Shown here: positions 11,613-21,191 of the stretch, piece by piece
Layout: each line of letters opens with the position of its first letter
Numbering within the stretch: the first letter of the stretch is position 1
DNA from: Hydrogenophilales bacterium 16-64-46
GTDB taxonomy: Bacteria > Pseudomonadota > Gammaproteobacteria > Burkholderiales > Thiobacillaceae
Length of the DNA: 64,000 nucleotides
Assembly: GCA_002281775.1 (NCBI GenBank)
Contig: NCGY01000004.1
Location: 1-64,000, forward strand
Reading direction: 5' to 3'
Notes under the pieces: generated by a model
The model's input: only the letters and a program-made list of their open reading frames with translations
Database searches by the model: none
What the model was told of the DNA's origin: nothing
Made by a program: the position numbers and the translations under genes

Positions 11613-12314
11613 TCAGCGCGGCACCCGAGCGTAGCCCATATAGCGTTTGATCAGGGCCACGCGTTTCTGGTAGGCGCGGGAGCTGCGGTGGTGTTCGTAC
11701 CAGCGCGGATTCGGCACCATGGCGGCGAGCTTGGCGGCCTGATCGCGTGAGAGCGCAGCGGCAGATTTCTTGTAATAGCGCCGCGCGGCGGCTTCGGCAC
11801 CGTAGATGCCGTTGCCCCATTCGATCACATTCAGATACACCTCCAGAATGCGGCGCTTGCTCCAGGTGGATTCGATCATCAGCGTGATGACGGCTTCCTG
11901 GCCCTTGCGCAGGAAGCTGCGTTCGCCGGACAGGAACAGGTTCTTGGCCAGTTGCTGGCTGATGGTCGAGCCGCCGGCGACGAGCCGGCCTTTTTTCAGG
12001 TTTTTCTTTACCGCCGCTTCGATGCCTTCAACATCAAAACCCTCGTGCTCGATGAACTTGCCATCTTCGGCGGCGACGATGGCGCGCTTCAGCTGGATCG
12101 AGATTTTTTCGTAGGGCACCCAGCGGTGGCGCAATTCGGCGTCGGGGTTCTTTTCCTGCTGGCGCGCGAGGCCTGCCGACATGAACGCGGTGGAGGTCGG
12201 GTTATGGTCGATCCACCAGAGCACATGGGCAAAAATCCAGACCTGGTAGAGCAGCACCAGGGCGACGAACGTCAGCAGTGTGTTGCGCGTCCAGCGGAGC
12301 AGCGTGCGGATCAT
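11613..12314 (-). CDS. mtgA: Monofunctional biosynthetic peptidoglycan transglycosylase
   Basis: A 233-aa GT51 glycosyltransferase that polymerises lipid II into glycan strands. It has an N-terminal membrane anchor (about residues 10-30). The catalytic motif is AIVAAEDGKFIEHEGFD, followed by GGSTISQQLAKNLFLS and RRILEVYLNVIEWGNGIYG, the conserved GT51 boxes. There is no transpeptidase domain, as expected for MtgA. Its start overlaps the aroE stop by 4 bases (ATGA), a common mtgA-aroE arrangement in betaproteobacteria. It converges with hlyD, with only 6 bases between the stops. Confidence 0.96.
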   Translation of the reverse strand: MIRTLLRWTRNTLLTFVALVLLYQVWIFAHVLWWIDHNPTSTAFMSAGLARQQEKNPDAELRHRWVPYEKISIQLKRAIVAAEDGKFIEHEGFDVEGIEAAVKKNLKKGRLVAGGSTISQQLAKNLFLSGERSFLRKGQEAVITLMIESTWSKRRILEVYLNVIEWGNGIYGAEAAARRYYKKSAAALSRDQAAKLAAMVPNPRWYEHHRSSRAYQKRVALIKRYMGYARVPR

Positions 12315-13108
12315 GCGCGCAGGCTGGCGATGACCGCTGCGGTGTCGGGACGAACGCCGCGCCAGACGAAGAAGGCTTCGGCGGCCTGTTCAACCAGCAT
12401 GCCGAGGCCGTCTGCCGTGCTTGCGCCGCACTCGCGTGCCAGCGCCAGAAACGGTGTGTCGCGGCCATACATCATGTCGTAGGCCAGCGTGCGGGGGGCG
12501 AATACTGCACGCGAAATCGGTGGCAGGTCGCCGGCGAGGCTCGCCGAGGTGGCGTTGATCACCACGTCAAAAGGGGCGTTCGGCTCTGCGAAACCGGTGC
12601 CGCCAACCCGGTTGTCGAACAGGGCAGCCAGTGCAAGCGCTTTTTCGACCGTGCGGTTGGCGACGACGATGTTTGCCGCGCCGGCGTCGAGCAGGGGGCC
12701 GATCACGCCGCGCGCTGCACCGCCGGCCCCCAGCAGCAGGATGCGCGTACCCGGTAGTTCAACACCCAGATTACGCGTCAGGTCGGCGACCAGGCCTGCG
12801 CCGTCGGTGTTGTCTCCAGCGATGCCGCTACCGGTAAAAATCAGGGTGTTGACGGCACCCGCCAAGGCGGCGCGCGGGGTGCGGGTGGTGGCGAGCCGGA
12901 AAGCTTCTTCCTTGAATGGCACGGTCACGTTGGCCCCGCGCCCGCCATGTGCAATGAAATCGGCCATGCTGGCCGCAAACCCGTCCAATGGCGCCAATAT
13001 GGCCTCGTAGCTGATCGCCTCGCCGGTCTGGTGTGCGAACGCGGCATGGATCAGTGGGGATTTGGAATGGGCGATGGGGTGCCCGAAAACAGCGTAGCGG
13101 TCGGTCAT
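12311..13108 (-). CDS. aroE: Shikimate dehydrogenase (NADP+)
   Basis: Reduces 3-dehydroshikimate to shikimate in aromatic amino acid synthesis; 265 aa. The start MTDRYAVFGHPIAHSKSP carries the conserved substrate-binding serines. NVTVPFKEEA holds the catalytic lysine, NTDGAG the substrate Asp, and LLLGAGGAARG plus NRT form the NADP-binding Rossmann loop. An upstream in-frame extension to 13699 is poorly coding and was not used. It lies between a rhodanese gene and mtgA on the same strand. Confidence 0.97.
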   Translation of the reverse strand: MTDRYAVFGHPIAHSKSPLIHAAFAHQTGEAISYEAILAPLDGFAASMADFIAHGGRGANVTVPFKEEAFRLATTRTPRAALAGAVNTLIFTGSGIAGDNTDGAGLVADLTRNLGVELPGTRILLLGAGGAARGVIGPLLDAGAANIVVANRTVEKALALAALFDNRVGGTGFAEPNAPFDVVINATSASLAGDLPPISRAVFAPRTLAYDMMYGRDTPFLALARECGASTADGLGMLVEQAAEAFFVWRGVRPDTAAVIASLRA

Positions 13109-13139
13109 GGGCGCGATTCTAACCGCGCCGGAAGTAAAC

Positions 13140-13595
13140 TCAGCGTTGCTGCCAGGGCAGGCCGCGCTGCTTCCAGCCGTTGAGACGGGCGCGATGACCG
13201 CTGGTTTTGTCGAGATCGCCCTCGAAGCCTTCGAGCACGTTGTAGCAGCCGCCACGCCCAGCTGCCGCACACGCTGCCGCAGCGTAGTGCGAGCGATGCC
13301 CGCTGCGGCAGATGAACACGAGCAGGGCTTCCGGGTCGGTCGCCTGTGCCAGCTGAACGAGAAAATGCGGATTTGCGACCCAGCCAGGCCAGGACTGCCA
13401 TTCAACATGAACGGCTCCCGGCAGGGTACCGACCAGCTCCAGTTCGGCGTGCGAGCGCACGTCGACCAACCGCGCGCCCGGCGCAATGCCCAGCAACTCG
13501 TGGGCTTCGTGCGGCAGCAAGGCCCCGGCATAGGAAAGTGCGAGCGCCTCACGGCGGGTGTGTGCGGTATCGAGCAATTCGGTGATGCGTCCCAT
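13140..13595 (-). CDS. Single-domain rhodanese-like sulfurtransferase
   Basis: A 151-aa cytoplasmic protein with one rhodanese fold. The conserved ARLVDVRSHAEL and LPGAVHVEW segments are followed by the active-site loop CRSGHRS, whose Cys would carry a persulfide. The C-terminal motif NVLEGFEGDLD is also typical. The substrate is not evident. It lies 31 bases upstream of aroE on the same strand and may be cotranscribed. In a sulfur oxidiser it could feed persulfide sulfur to other carriers, but nothing here ties it directly to the dsr operon. Confidence 0.88.
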   Translation of the reverse strand: MGRITELLDTAHTRREALALSYAGALLPHEAHELLGIAPGARLVDVRSHAELELVGTLPGAVHVEWQSWPGWVANPHFLVQLAQATDPEALLVFICRSGHRSHYAAAACAAAGRGGCYNVLEGFEGDLDKTSGHRARLNGWKQRGLPWQQR

Positions 13596-13650
13596 GTCAG
13601 CCCCCTAGTTTGCTTGCAGTATATGAAGCCTCGTGGCGAGCGCAATTGAA

Positions 13651-13698
13651 TGCACTGTAATAAAGCATGAAAGCGCCTGTATGCACTGTTTTGTTGCA
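13651..13698 (+). promoter_or_regulatory. Two NtrC-like binding boxes upstream of glnA
   Basis: TGCACTGTAATAAAGCA (13651-13667) and TGCACTGTTTTGTTGCA (13682-13698) each resemble the 17-bp NtrC consensus TGCACYANNNTGGTGCA. Their starts are 31 bases apart, about three helical turns, so activator dimers would lie on the same DNA face. They are 76 and 107 bases upstream of the sigma-54 -24 element, a normal enhancer distance. Confidence 0.7.
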
Positions 13699-13773
13699 TT
13701 AGGGGCGGGTCTGGCGTGTGACTTGCTTGCTATAGGCCTTGTGGCACAATGCCGTTCGACCTGTTTTGTGGCA

Positions 13774-13789
13774 TGGCACGGTTGCTGCT
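13774..13789 (+). promoter_or_regulatory. Sigma-54 (-24/-12) promoter of glnA
   Basis: TGGCACGGTTGCTGCT has the invariant GG and GC separated by exactly 10 bases and a good match to TGGCACG at -24. It lies about 95 bases before the glnA start, downstream of two NtrC-like boxes. NtrC itself is encoded two genes after glnA, so nitrogen-limited activation is the expected control. Confidence 0.75.
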
Positions 13790-13882
13790 AAAAGGCTTTT
13801 CATGTGACGTTTCCGGCCTGTGAGCCGGGGCATCGAACAACGTCGTCATTTTCATTTATTCAGTTTATCGAGGAGATTCAGC

Positions 13883-15292
<1,410 letters not shown>

Positions 15293-15310
15293 TTCCTGGC
15301 GATCACGAAA

Positions 15311-15335
15311 AGGGCGGCCTGTGCCGCCCTTTTTC
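15311..15335 (+). terminator. Rho-independent terminator after glnA
   Basis: AGGGCGGC (15311-15318) pairs with GCCGCCCT (15323-15330) around a CTGT loop and is followed by a T-rich tract. It lies 18 bases after the glnA stop and probably separates glnA transcripts from the regulator genes downstream. Confidence 0.85.
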
Positions 15336-15405
15336 TTTTGAGGGCGCTCAGGGTCAAGGCATTCGGCTTTTGGCCGTTATGGGAGGGTACGCTAAACTCG
15401 ATACC

Positions 15406-15876
15406 ATGCTTTCTACCCGTGTATCCCTGTTGCTTTGCCTCATGATCGCCGCGCCTGCGCAGGCGGAAATCTACAAGTACGTCGATGAAAACGGCCAGGT
15501 GACCTTCACGGATGTGTACCGCAAGGGGGCGAGGCGCATCGATCTGCCTGGTGCACCCGCGCCGGTGGGCGGTGCTGGCAAGTCGGGAAAACGTGCCACC
15601 TACCAACCCAGTCCGGCAAATTTTCCGCGTATCGACGGGGCGACCCAGAAGCGCCGCGATGACATCCGTCGCCAGGTACTGCAGGATGAAATCGACGCCG
15701 AACGCAAGAATGCGGCTGATGCCCGTCGGCAGCTCGCCCTGGGCGAACGGCTGCAACCGGGAGAGCGAACCAGTGACGCCACCTATCTCAACCGGGTCAG
15801 GAAACTGCGCGAAGCAGTGCAGCAACACGAACAAAATGTCGCCTCCATCCAGCGCGAGCTCGGCAATCTGAAGTAA
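15406..15876 (+). CDS. DUF4124-type exported protein between glnA and ntrB
   Basis: A 156-aa protein with a signal peptide (MLSTRVSLLLCLMIAAPAQA, cleavage after the AQA). It is followed directly by EIYKYVDENGQVTFTD, the short DUF4124 beta motif. The rest is charged and helical, probably coiled coil (residues about 75-155). Genes of this kind commonly sit between glnA and ntrB in betaproteobacteria, but I know of no established function. The start at 15406 was chosen because it gives a clean signal peptide; an upstream start would add 12 unrelated residues. Confidence 0.82.
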   Translation: MLSTRVSLLLCLMIAAPAQAEIYKYVDENGQVTFTDVYRKGARRIDLPGAPAPVGGAGKSGKRATYQPSPANFPRIDGATQKRRDDIRRQVLQDEIDAERKNAADARRQLALGERLQPGERTSDATYLNRVRKLREAVQQHEQNVASIQRELGNLK

Positions 15877-15970
15877 GCGTGCCCAGTCCTGCTGCGGCTG
15901 GCTGGCCGGGCGGTCTGGGCATTTCCGCCTGCTTGCCTGCTCTGGCACAATCAGTGCTTCATCGGGGTGC

Positions 15971-17026
15971 ATGAGTGCCATGCCTTTTCCTGAGAGCGAC
16001 TTTTCCGGGCTCGACAGCCTTTCCACCAGCACCTTGGTGCTCGATGCCGAGGGCCTGATCCGCTATGTGAACCCCGCCCTGGAAACCCTGCTGGGCGTGT
16101 CGGGCGCGGTGTTGGTGGGGGAGGCAGCCGACCAGGCTTTCGGGCGCAGCCCCGAGTTTCTGGATGCGATCCTGACCGCCCGCAGCGAGCAGGAAACCAT
16201 CGTCGAATACGAGCTGGATGTGGCTGTGAGTGGTCATCCGCCGATGCGGGTCGGGTGCAATATTTCTCCGCTGGATCGCCCGTCACAGGGCATTCTGGTG
16301 GAGATGCACTCGATCGATCCGCACCTGCGCATCGCCCGTCTGGAGCAGGCGCGTCTGCAACAGGAAGCAAACCGTGAGCTGCTGCGCAACCTGGCGCACG
16401 AAATCAAGAATCCGCTGGGTGGCATCCGGGGCGCGGCGCAGTTGCTGGAGCACGAACTGCCACGCGAGAGCCTGCGCGAGTACACCCAGGTCATCATCAA
16501 GGAATCCGACCGCCTGCAATCGCTGATGGAGCGTTTGCTGACACCGCACAGAATGCCCCGTTTTGGTGCGGTGAATATCCACGAGGTTCTGGAACGCGTT
16601 CGCAGTCTGATTCTGGCCGAAACCCCCAGCGTGACGCTGCGCCGCGACTACGACATCAGCCTGCCGGAAATACGTGCGGATTCCGAACAGCTCATCCAGG
16701 CTACACTCAACATCGCACGCAACGCCGTGCAGGCCATGCGTGGCCAGGGCAAGATCGTCTTCCGTACCCGGGTCGCGCGCCAGATCACGCTGGAGAGCCG
16801 GCGGCACAAGCTCGGGATGCGGATCGAGATCATCGACAACGGCCCAGGCATCCCCGACGATATCCGCGAGCAGATTTTCTATCCGCTGGTGTCCGGCCGC
16901 GAAGGCGGCAGCGGTCTGGGCCTGACCGTCGCGCAGACACTGGTGGCGCAGAACCACGGCTCGATCGATTGCGAGAGCCGGCCGGGCCATACCGTATTTT
17001 CCCTTTTCCTACCACTTCCCAATTAA
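15971..17026 (+). CDS. glnL: Nitrogen regulation sensor histidine kinase NtrB
   Basis: Cytoplasmic sensor kinase/phosphatase of the Ntr system, 351 aa. An N-terminal PAS domain (about 15-120) precedes the dimerisation box LAHEIKNPLGG, with the phosphorylated His near residue 143. An HATPase domain follows, with N box NIARNAVQAM, G1 DNGPGIP and G2 GGSGLGL. There is no membrane segment, as expected for NtrB, whose activity is set by PII protein. It is followed within 2 bases by ntrC and lies downstream of glnA, the classical arrangement. Confidence 0.95.
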   Translation: MSAMPFPESDFSGLDSLSTSTLVLDAEGLIRYVNPALETLLGVSGAVLVGEAADQAFGRSPEFLDAILTARSEQETIVEYELDVAVSGHPPMRVGCNISPLDRPSQGILVEMHSIDPHLRIARLEQARLQQEANRELLRNLAHEIKNPLGGIRGAAQLLEHELPRESLREYTQVIIKESDRLQSLMERLLTPHRMPRFGAVNIHEVLERVRSLILAETPSVTLRRDYDISLPEIRADSEQLIQATLNIARNAVQAMRGQGKIVFRTRVARQITLESRRHKLGMRIEIIDNGPGIPDDIREQIFYPLVSGREGGSGLGLTVAQTLVAQNHGSIDCESRPGHTVFSLFLPLPN

Positions 17027-17028
17027 CC

Positions 17029-18447
17029 ATGCCGAAATCGACAGTAGTCTGGATCATCGACGACGACCGCTCCATCCGCTGGGTGCTCGAAAAAGCCTTG
17101 CTGCGCGAGGATATTCCGTGCATGACCTTCAGTTCGGCAAGCGATGCGCTGCGCGAACTGGAACGCAGCACGCCGACCGCCGTACTGTCGGACATCCGCA
17201 TGCCCGGCGTATCGGGCCTGGAGCTCCTGCAGTCGCTGAAGGAGCGTCTGCCCAAGGTGCCGGTCATCATCATGACGGCCTACTCCGACCTCGACAGCGC
17301 GGTCGCCGCTTTTCAGGGAGGCGCGTTCGAGTATCTGCCCAAGCCGTTTGACGTCGATCAGGCGCTGGAACTTGTGCGCCGTGCACTGGCAGAGAATGCA
17401 AGCCGGGATGTTCCGGTCGTGAGCGATGCCCCGGTACCGGAAATCCTCGGCCAGGCCCCGGCCATGCAGGAGGTGTTCCGCGCCATTGGCCGGCTCGCGC
17501 AATCACACGCCACCGTACTTATCACCGGTGAATCAGGCAGCGGCAAGGAGCTGGTCGCGCGTGCCCTGCATCGCCACAGTCCGCGCGCAACCGGCCCGTT
17601 CATCGCGCTCAACACTGCGGCCATTCCACGTGATCTACTCGAATCAGAGCTTTTCGGACATGAGCGGGGCGCTTTCACCGGCGCAGCGGCGCAGCGGCGC
17701 GGACGCTTCGAACAGGCCGACGGCGGCACGCTCTTCCTTGACGAAATCGGCGACATGCCGGCCGAATTGCAGACCCGTCTGCTGCGCGTGCTGGCCGACG
17801 GGCAGTTCTATCGGGTGGGCGGGCATACCCCGCTCAAGGTGAACGTGCGCGTCATCGCCGCGACCCATCAGGATCTGGAAGTGCGAGTGCGGGAAAATCT
17901 GTTCCGCGAAGACCTGTTCCATCGCCTGAACGTCATCCGGCTGCGTCTGCCCGCGCTGCGCGAGCGACGTGAGGACATCCCCCTGCTGGTGCGGCATTTC
18001 ATGCAGAAAAGTGCGCGCGAGCTGGGCATGGAAGCCAAGGGCGTGTCCGAAGCCGCGATGAAGACGCTGGTGGGTTTGCCGTGGAGCGGCAACGTTCGCC
18101 AGCTCGAAAACGTCAGCCACTATCTCACCGTGATGGCACCCGGACAGGTGGTTGAAGTGGGCGATCTACCCGGTGACCTGATGCAGGGCGCTGTGGAAGC
18201 CAGCAGCAGCGACTGGCTGACGGGACTGGCCGCCGAGGCGGGGGCGCGTCTGGCGCGCGGTGAGGCCGCGATTCTGGATGACCTGACGCAGGCGTATGAA
18301 AAAACCCTGATCGAGGTGGCCTTACGGCATACCGGCGGCCGCCGGATCGAGGCGGCCCATCTGCTGGGCTGGGGGCGAAACACGCTCACCCGCAAGATTC
18401 ACGAACTGGGCATGGATGGCAGCGAGTCCGACGAATCCAGGGCCTGA
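17029..18447 (+). CDS. glnG: Nitrogen regulation response regulator NtrC
   Basis: Sigma-54-dependent activator of nitrogen-assimilation genes, 472 aa. The receiver domain carries the phosphorylated Asp55 in LSDIRMPG and an acidic pocket (IIDDD). The AAA+ domain has Walker A GESGSGKE, the sigma-54-contacting GAFTGA loop and Walker B GGTLFLDEIGDMP. A C-terminal Fis-type helix-turn-helix ends the protein (AAHLLGWGRNTLTRKIHELG). The start at 17029, 2 bases after the ntrB stop, is preferred over an upstream in-frame codon inside ntrB. It probably binds the two boxes upstream of glnA. Confidence 0.96.
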   Translation: MPKSTVVWIIDDDRSIRWVLEKALLREDIPCMTFSSASDALRELERSTPTAVLSDIRMPGVSGLELLQSLKERLPKVPVIIMTAYSDLDSAVAAFQGGAFEYLPKPFDVDQALELVRRALAENASRDVPVVSDAPVPEILGQAPAMQEVFRAIGRLAQSHATVLITGESGSGKELVARALHRHSPRATGPFIALNTAAIPRDLLESELFGHERGAFTGAAAQRRGRFEQADGGTLFLDEIGDMPAELQTRLLRVLADGQFYRVGGHTPLKVNVRVIAATHQDLEVRVRENLFREDLFHRLNVIRLRLPALRERREDIPLLVRHFMQKSARELGMEAKGVSEAAMKTLVGLPWSGNVRQLENVSHYLTVMAPGQVVEVGDLPGDLMQGAVEASSSDWLTGLAAEAGARLARGEAAILDDLTQAYEKTLIEVALRHTGGRRIEAAHLLGWGRNTLTRKIHELGMDGSESDESRA

Positions 18448-18461
18448 ATTCTGTCCTTGAA

Positions 18462-18499
18462 AACAGACAGGCCGACGGGTAGCCGTCGGCCTGTCTGTT
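18462..18499. terminator. Bidirectional terminator between ntrC and grxD
   Basis: A perfect 17-bp inverted repeat (18462-18478 with 18483-18499) with a GTAG loop lies between the convergent ntrC and grxD stops. It begins AACAGACAGGCCGACGG. Tails are only weakly T-rich, but position and stem length fit a shared terminator. Confidence 0.75.
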
Positions 18500-18511
18500 G
18501 GCGTATTCCGC

Positions 18512-18832
18512 TCAGGCGGCTTGCGCTTCTTCCAGCAATTTCTGGATTTCACCCTTCTGGTACATCTCGATCATGATGTCGGACCCACCGATCAGCTCGC
18601 CCTTGACGTAGAGCTGCGGGAAGGTCGGCCAGTTGGCGTAGTGTTTCAGGTTCTCGAAGATTTCCGGGTCGGCAAGCACGTTCACGGCCAGGAAATCCTT
18701 CACGCCGCAGGCCTGCAGCACTTGTGCGGCGCGCGACGAAAAACCGCACTGCGGAAACTGCGGCGTGCCCTTCATGTACAGCACGATGGTGTTGTTGGTG
18801 ACTTGGTCGCGGATGCGGTCGAGTGGGGTCAT
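18512..18832 (-). CDS. grxD: Monothiol glutaredoxin, Grx4 family
   Basis: A 106-aa CGFS-type glutaredoxin. The active site QCGFSSRA places the conserved Cys at residue 29, and the WPTFPQLYVKGELIGGSDI segment provides the cis-Pro and glutathione-binding residues. Such proteins bind a glutathione-coordinated [2Fe-2S] cluster and act in iron-sulfur cluster delivery. The gene has a good sigma-70 promoter overlapped by an IscR-like palindrome, which suggests control by Fe-S status. That suits an organism making many Fe-S proteins from the dsr locus. Confidence 0.95.
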   Translation of the reverse strand: MTPLDRIRDQVTNNTIVLYMKGTPQFPQCGFSSRAAQVLQACGVKDFLAVNVLADPEIFENLKHYANWPTFPQLYVKGELIGGSDIMIEMYQKGEIQKLLEEAQAA

Positions 18833-18844
18833 GGCGGCTCCTGA

Positions 18845-18896
18845 AATACTTGAGTTGGATTGTCAAGTATTATACGCAGGGCGCGTGCAGCGTCAA
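18845..18896 (-). promoter_or_regulatory. grxD promoter with IscR-like palindromic operator
   Basis: On the minus strand TTGACG (18891-18896) and TATAAT (18869-18874) are spaced by 16 bases, a strong sigma-70 promoter. Overlapping the -10 and the likely start is the palindrome AATACTTGA (18845-18853), 9 bases, TCAAGTATT (18863-18871). The core ATACTTGA-N9-TCAAGTAT has the 25-bp length and arm sequence of type 1 IscR sites as I recall them. The -35 lies 6 bases beyond the stop of the gene upstream. Confidence 0.65.
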
Positions 18897-18901
18897 GCCG
18901 C

Positions 18902-19990
18902 TTACGTGTGGCGGGATTCCAGATGGGGGCTGATGAGGGCCTTGTGCAGCAGGTGCGGGATCAGCAGGTGTGCCGGCATGCGGAGCCAGTGTGCCCGCAC
19001 GTAGGCAGCAAGGCGGGCGACCGGGGTGCAGGAGCCGTCGCAACTGGCATGGTCGGGCAGGAGGGCGCGACTGAAAACCGCATCCATCAGCGCCCGCGTG
19101 AGGCGTGCGGGGGCTGCGGGACGCAGCATTTCCAGCACCGTATCGGGCATGGGCGTATCCAGGAAATGGCGGGTATAGCGCAGCGCATAGTAGAGCGATC
19201 GGCCCAACTGGAGGGTGTCGGCGCGTTTGGCCAGTTGCATCCAGAAATTCGCATCGCGCGCGGCGGCGTCCCGGATGAGCAGATCCAGATCGCTCAGGTC
19301 GCGCAGGCCATGCGCCAGCTCGCCATCATGAAACAGGTGGGTGGCCGAATGCAGGATGCGGTCTTCCGGAGACAGGACGGCAAGTCCGGGCCAGTCGCTG
19401 AGGGCGACGGCGCGGGCGAACAACTGGCTCGGGTCGGGGCGATAGCGCGCGGTTTCAGGCAGGATGGCGTGATGCAGATCAATCACGGTTTCACGGATGG
19501 CGTGCTGCAGGGGCGGAATTTCATGCATCCAGCGGCGATAGTAGCGGCGGTCATAGTCGGACAGGGGGGCAGGATGCCATCCCGCAAGCATCAGGGCTGA
19601 TTCCGCCTGGGACAGTTGCGCACGCGGCACCAGCAGGTCGATGTCATTGAACAAGCGCCCTTCTGCGTTCGGCAGTCTGGCCGCGACATAGGCGGCCCCC
19701 TTGAGCACGACGACGGGGCCGGGAAGATCGGCCAGGGCTTCCTGGATCGCGAGAAGTTCGCGACGTACCGCCGTGAGTTGCTTGAGCGCAAGGGTGTCGG
19801 CTGCCTCGAAGTGCCAGCGTATCTGGGGCGGAACGACGTTTGCCAGTCCCATGCCCTGCAGCTGATGGGACAGTCGCGACAGCAGCCCGGCCGCACGGGC
19901 CTGGCGAACGAGCACGTCCCAGCCCTCCATCGAGAGCATGGAGAGCGAAGCGGGCGTTTTCAGGGCCTGAAGAAGGACGTTGCGGAACAT
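18902..19990 (-). CDS. Nucleotidyltransferase-family protein of an HPr-kinase-related cassette
   Basis: A 362-aa protein from the ATG at 19990, one base past the stop of the preceding gene. The core LKGAAYVAARLP followed by FNDIDLLV matches the uncharacterised nucleotidyltransferase family (NTP_transf_5 type), where DxD would bind metal and nucleotide. HSATHLFHDGEL and DLSDLDLLIRD are also typical. It is the last gene of a four-gene operon with an HPr-kinase-like protein, a PqqD-like protein and a Tat-exported protein. Substrate unknown. It may transfer a nucleotide or phosphate to a partner in this set, which is inference. Confidence 0.72.
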   Translation of the reverse strand: MFRNVLLQALKTPASLSMLSMEGWDVLVRQARAAGLLSRLSHQLQGMGLANVVPPQIRWHFEAADTLALKQLTAVRRELLAIQEALADLPGPVVVLKGAAYVAARLPNAEGRLFNDIDLLVPRAQLSQAESALMLAGWHPAPLSDYDRRYYRRWMHEIPPLQHAIRETVIDLHHAILPETARYRPDPSQLFARAVALSDWPGLAVLSPEDRILHSATHLFHDGELAHGLRDLSDLDLLIRDAAARDANFWMQLAKRADTLQLGRSLYYALRYTRHFLDTPMPDTVLEMLRPAAPARLTRALMDAVFSRALLPDHASCDGSCTPVARLAAYVRAHWLRMPAHLLIPHLLHKALISPHLESRHT

Positions 19991-19991
19991 T

Positions 19992-20918
19992 TCAGGCAGA
20001 CAAGGGCGCGTGACTGGCCAAGGCATCGAAGGCGGCGATGGCATCCGGCAGGGCACTGTAGCGGAAGTCATGGCACTCGACCCCGTCGATCAGGCTGGCC
20101 GCCACCTGAAAACCACTGGTCCCCAGATGGCTGTAGTTGAAGGCATTCTGCGCAAGAAAGATCAGGGTCTGTGCCTTGGAGCGTGGCGTCAGTTGCGCGG
20201 CAATGCCTGGCTCCCACTTGGGAAAGATCACCCAGCCAGGCCGGGCGGGTTCGTGCTGGCGTCGCACGCTTTCACGCGGTGGGCGCAAATGTGCCACGGT
20301 GCCCTTGACGGTATCGTGAGCAGGCTTGTTGATGAATACGTCGGGCGCGAACTGCCGGATCACGTCGATGGACTGGTTTTTCAGGCTCACAGGACGTGGG
20401 AGGGGGTGGACGAGGCCGGTCTTGCGGTCGATCAGCGTGAGCTCGTCCGAGAGCAGCCGCCAGCCGGACAGGGACAAGGCTGCGGCGAGGGTGCTCTTGC
20501 CCGAACCCGGCGGTGCGGGCAGGATGGCCGCGCGCCCATCTTTCTCGACCACGGCGGCATGAATGATCAGGTACTGATGGGCATGTGTGGAGACGCACCA
20601 GTTGAGTCCCCACTCCAGCATGGGAAATGCCTGGTCTCTGGGCAGCGGTTTGAAGGGCTGAAATCCATCGAAGGAAAATTGCGCCTGTGGGCGCACCCAT
20701 CGACGCACGCCGGTCTGTGGTTCGATGGAGACGTGGAAATCCGCGAAAACCTCGCGCGGGTTGCGCACTTCGAACTGCCCATAGAGATCAGCGAGCCCCG
20801 TCGCCACATCGGCGATGCGCGAGCGCAATCGGATGGAAAAGGGCCCGGTGCGCAGCCAAATGCCGCTGCCTGCCAGTTGCTGCCGGAGATCGGCAGCCGG
20901 AAGTTGCAGTAACTTCAT
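19992..20918 (-). CDS. HprK-related kinase (HPr-rel-A type)
   Basis: A 308-aa protein resembling the C-terminal domain of HPr kinase/phosphorylase. YLIIHAAVVEKDG precedes the P-loop LPAPPGSGKST (about residues 134-143), then LLSDELTLID and RPVSLKNQSID. There is no classical HPr/PTS partner nearby. This matches what I recall as the HPr-rel-A family, defined by its association with a PqqD-like protein and a nucleotidyltransferase. Its start overlaps the PqqD-like stop (ATGA). Its likely role is ATP-dependent modification of a peptide or protein in this cassette; the substrate is unproven. Confidence 0.8.
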   Translation of the reverse strand: MKLLQLPAADLRQQLAGSGIWLRTGPFSIRLRSRIADVATGLADLYGQFEVRNPREVFADFHVSIEPQTGVRRWVRPQAQFSFDGFQPFKPLPRDQAFPMLEWGLNWCVSTHAHQYLIIHAAVVEKDGRAAILPAPPGSGKSTLAAALSLSGWRLLSDELTLIDRKTGLVHPLPRPVSLKNQSIDVIRQFAPDVFINKPAHDTVKGTVAHLRPPRESVRRQHEPARPGWVIFPKWEPGIAAQLTPRSKAQTLIFLAQNAFNYSHLGTSGFQVAASLIDGVECHDFRYSALPDAIAAFDALASHAPLSA

Positions 20919-21187
20919 GGCGATTGCAGGAGGCCTATCTGATGCAGTTGCGCCAGGACGTCTTCCGCAAGCTCCCGGACCTGGGCCGGGTCGGCAGTTT
21001 TAAGTCGAGCGGCAAGCGCGTCACCTGCTTGGTCGGCGGTGTAACCAGGGTGTTCCCGGCAGATCTGGTAGAGCGCGAAAGTCAGAGGTTTCAGGTAATG
21101 GGTGTCACCTGACAGAGTATCGTATACCACCGCTTCATCTCCCCACGCCTTGATCAGGCGCGTCCGGGAAGGCGTTTCCCAATCCAT
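20915..21187 (-). CDS. PqqD-like protein of the HPr-rel-A cassette
   Basis: A 90-aa protein with the PqqD-like winged-helix layout: WGDEAVVYDTLSGDTHYLKP, then FALYQICREHPGYTADQ, then a helical C-terminus ending LLQSP. PqqD domains bind leader sequences of peptides and present them to modifying enzymes. It overlaps the HprK-like start and lies 4 bases after the exported-protein gene. That neighbour is the obvious candidate client, by position only. Confidence 0.78.
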   Translation of the reverse strand: MDWETPSRTRLIKAWGDEAVVYDTLSGDTHYLKPLTFALYQICREHPGYTADQAGDALAARLKTADPAQVRELAEDVLAQLHQIGLLQSP

Positions 21188-21191
21188 GGTT

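Noticed and set aside
13109..13699. N-terminal extension of aroE to 13699
   Set aside because: The extra 197 codons are antisense-like to nothing real and overlap the rhodanese gene in another frame; the MTDRYAVFGHPIAHSK start is the family's normal N-terminus.
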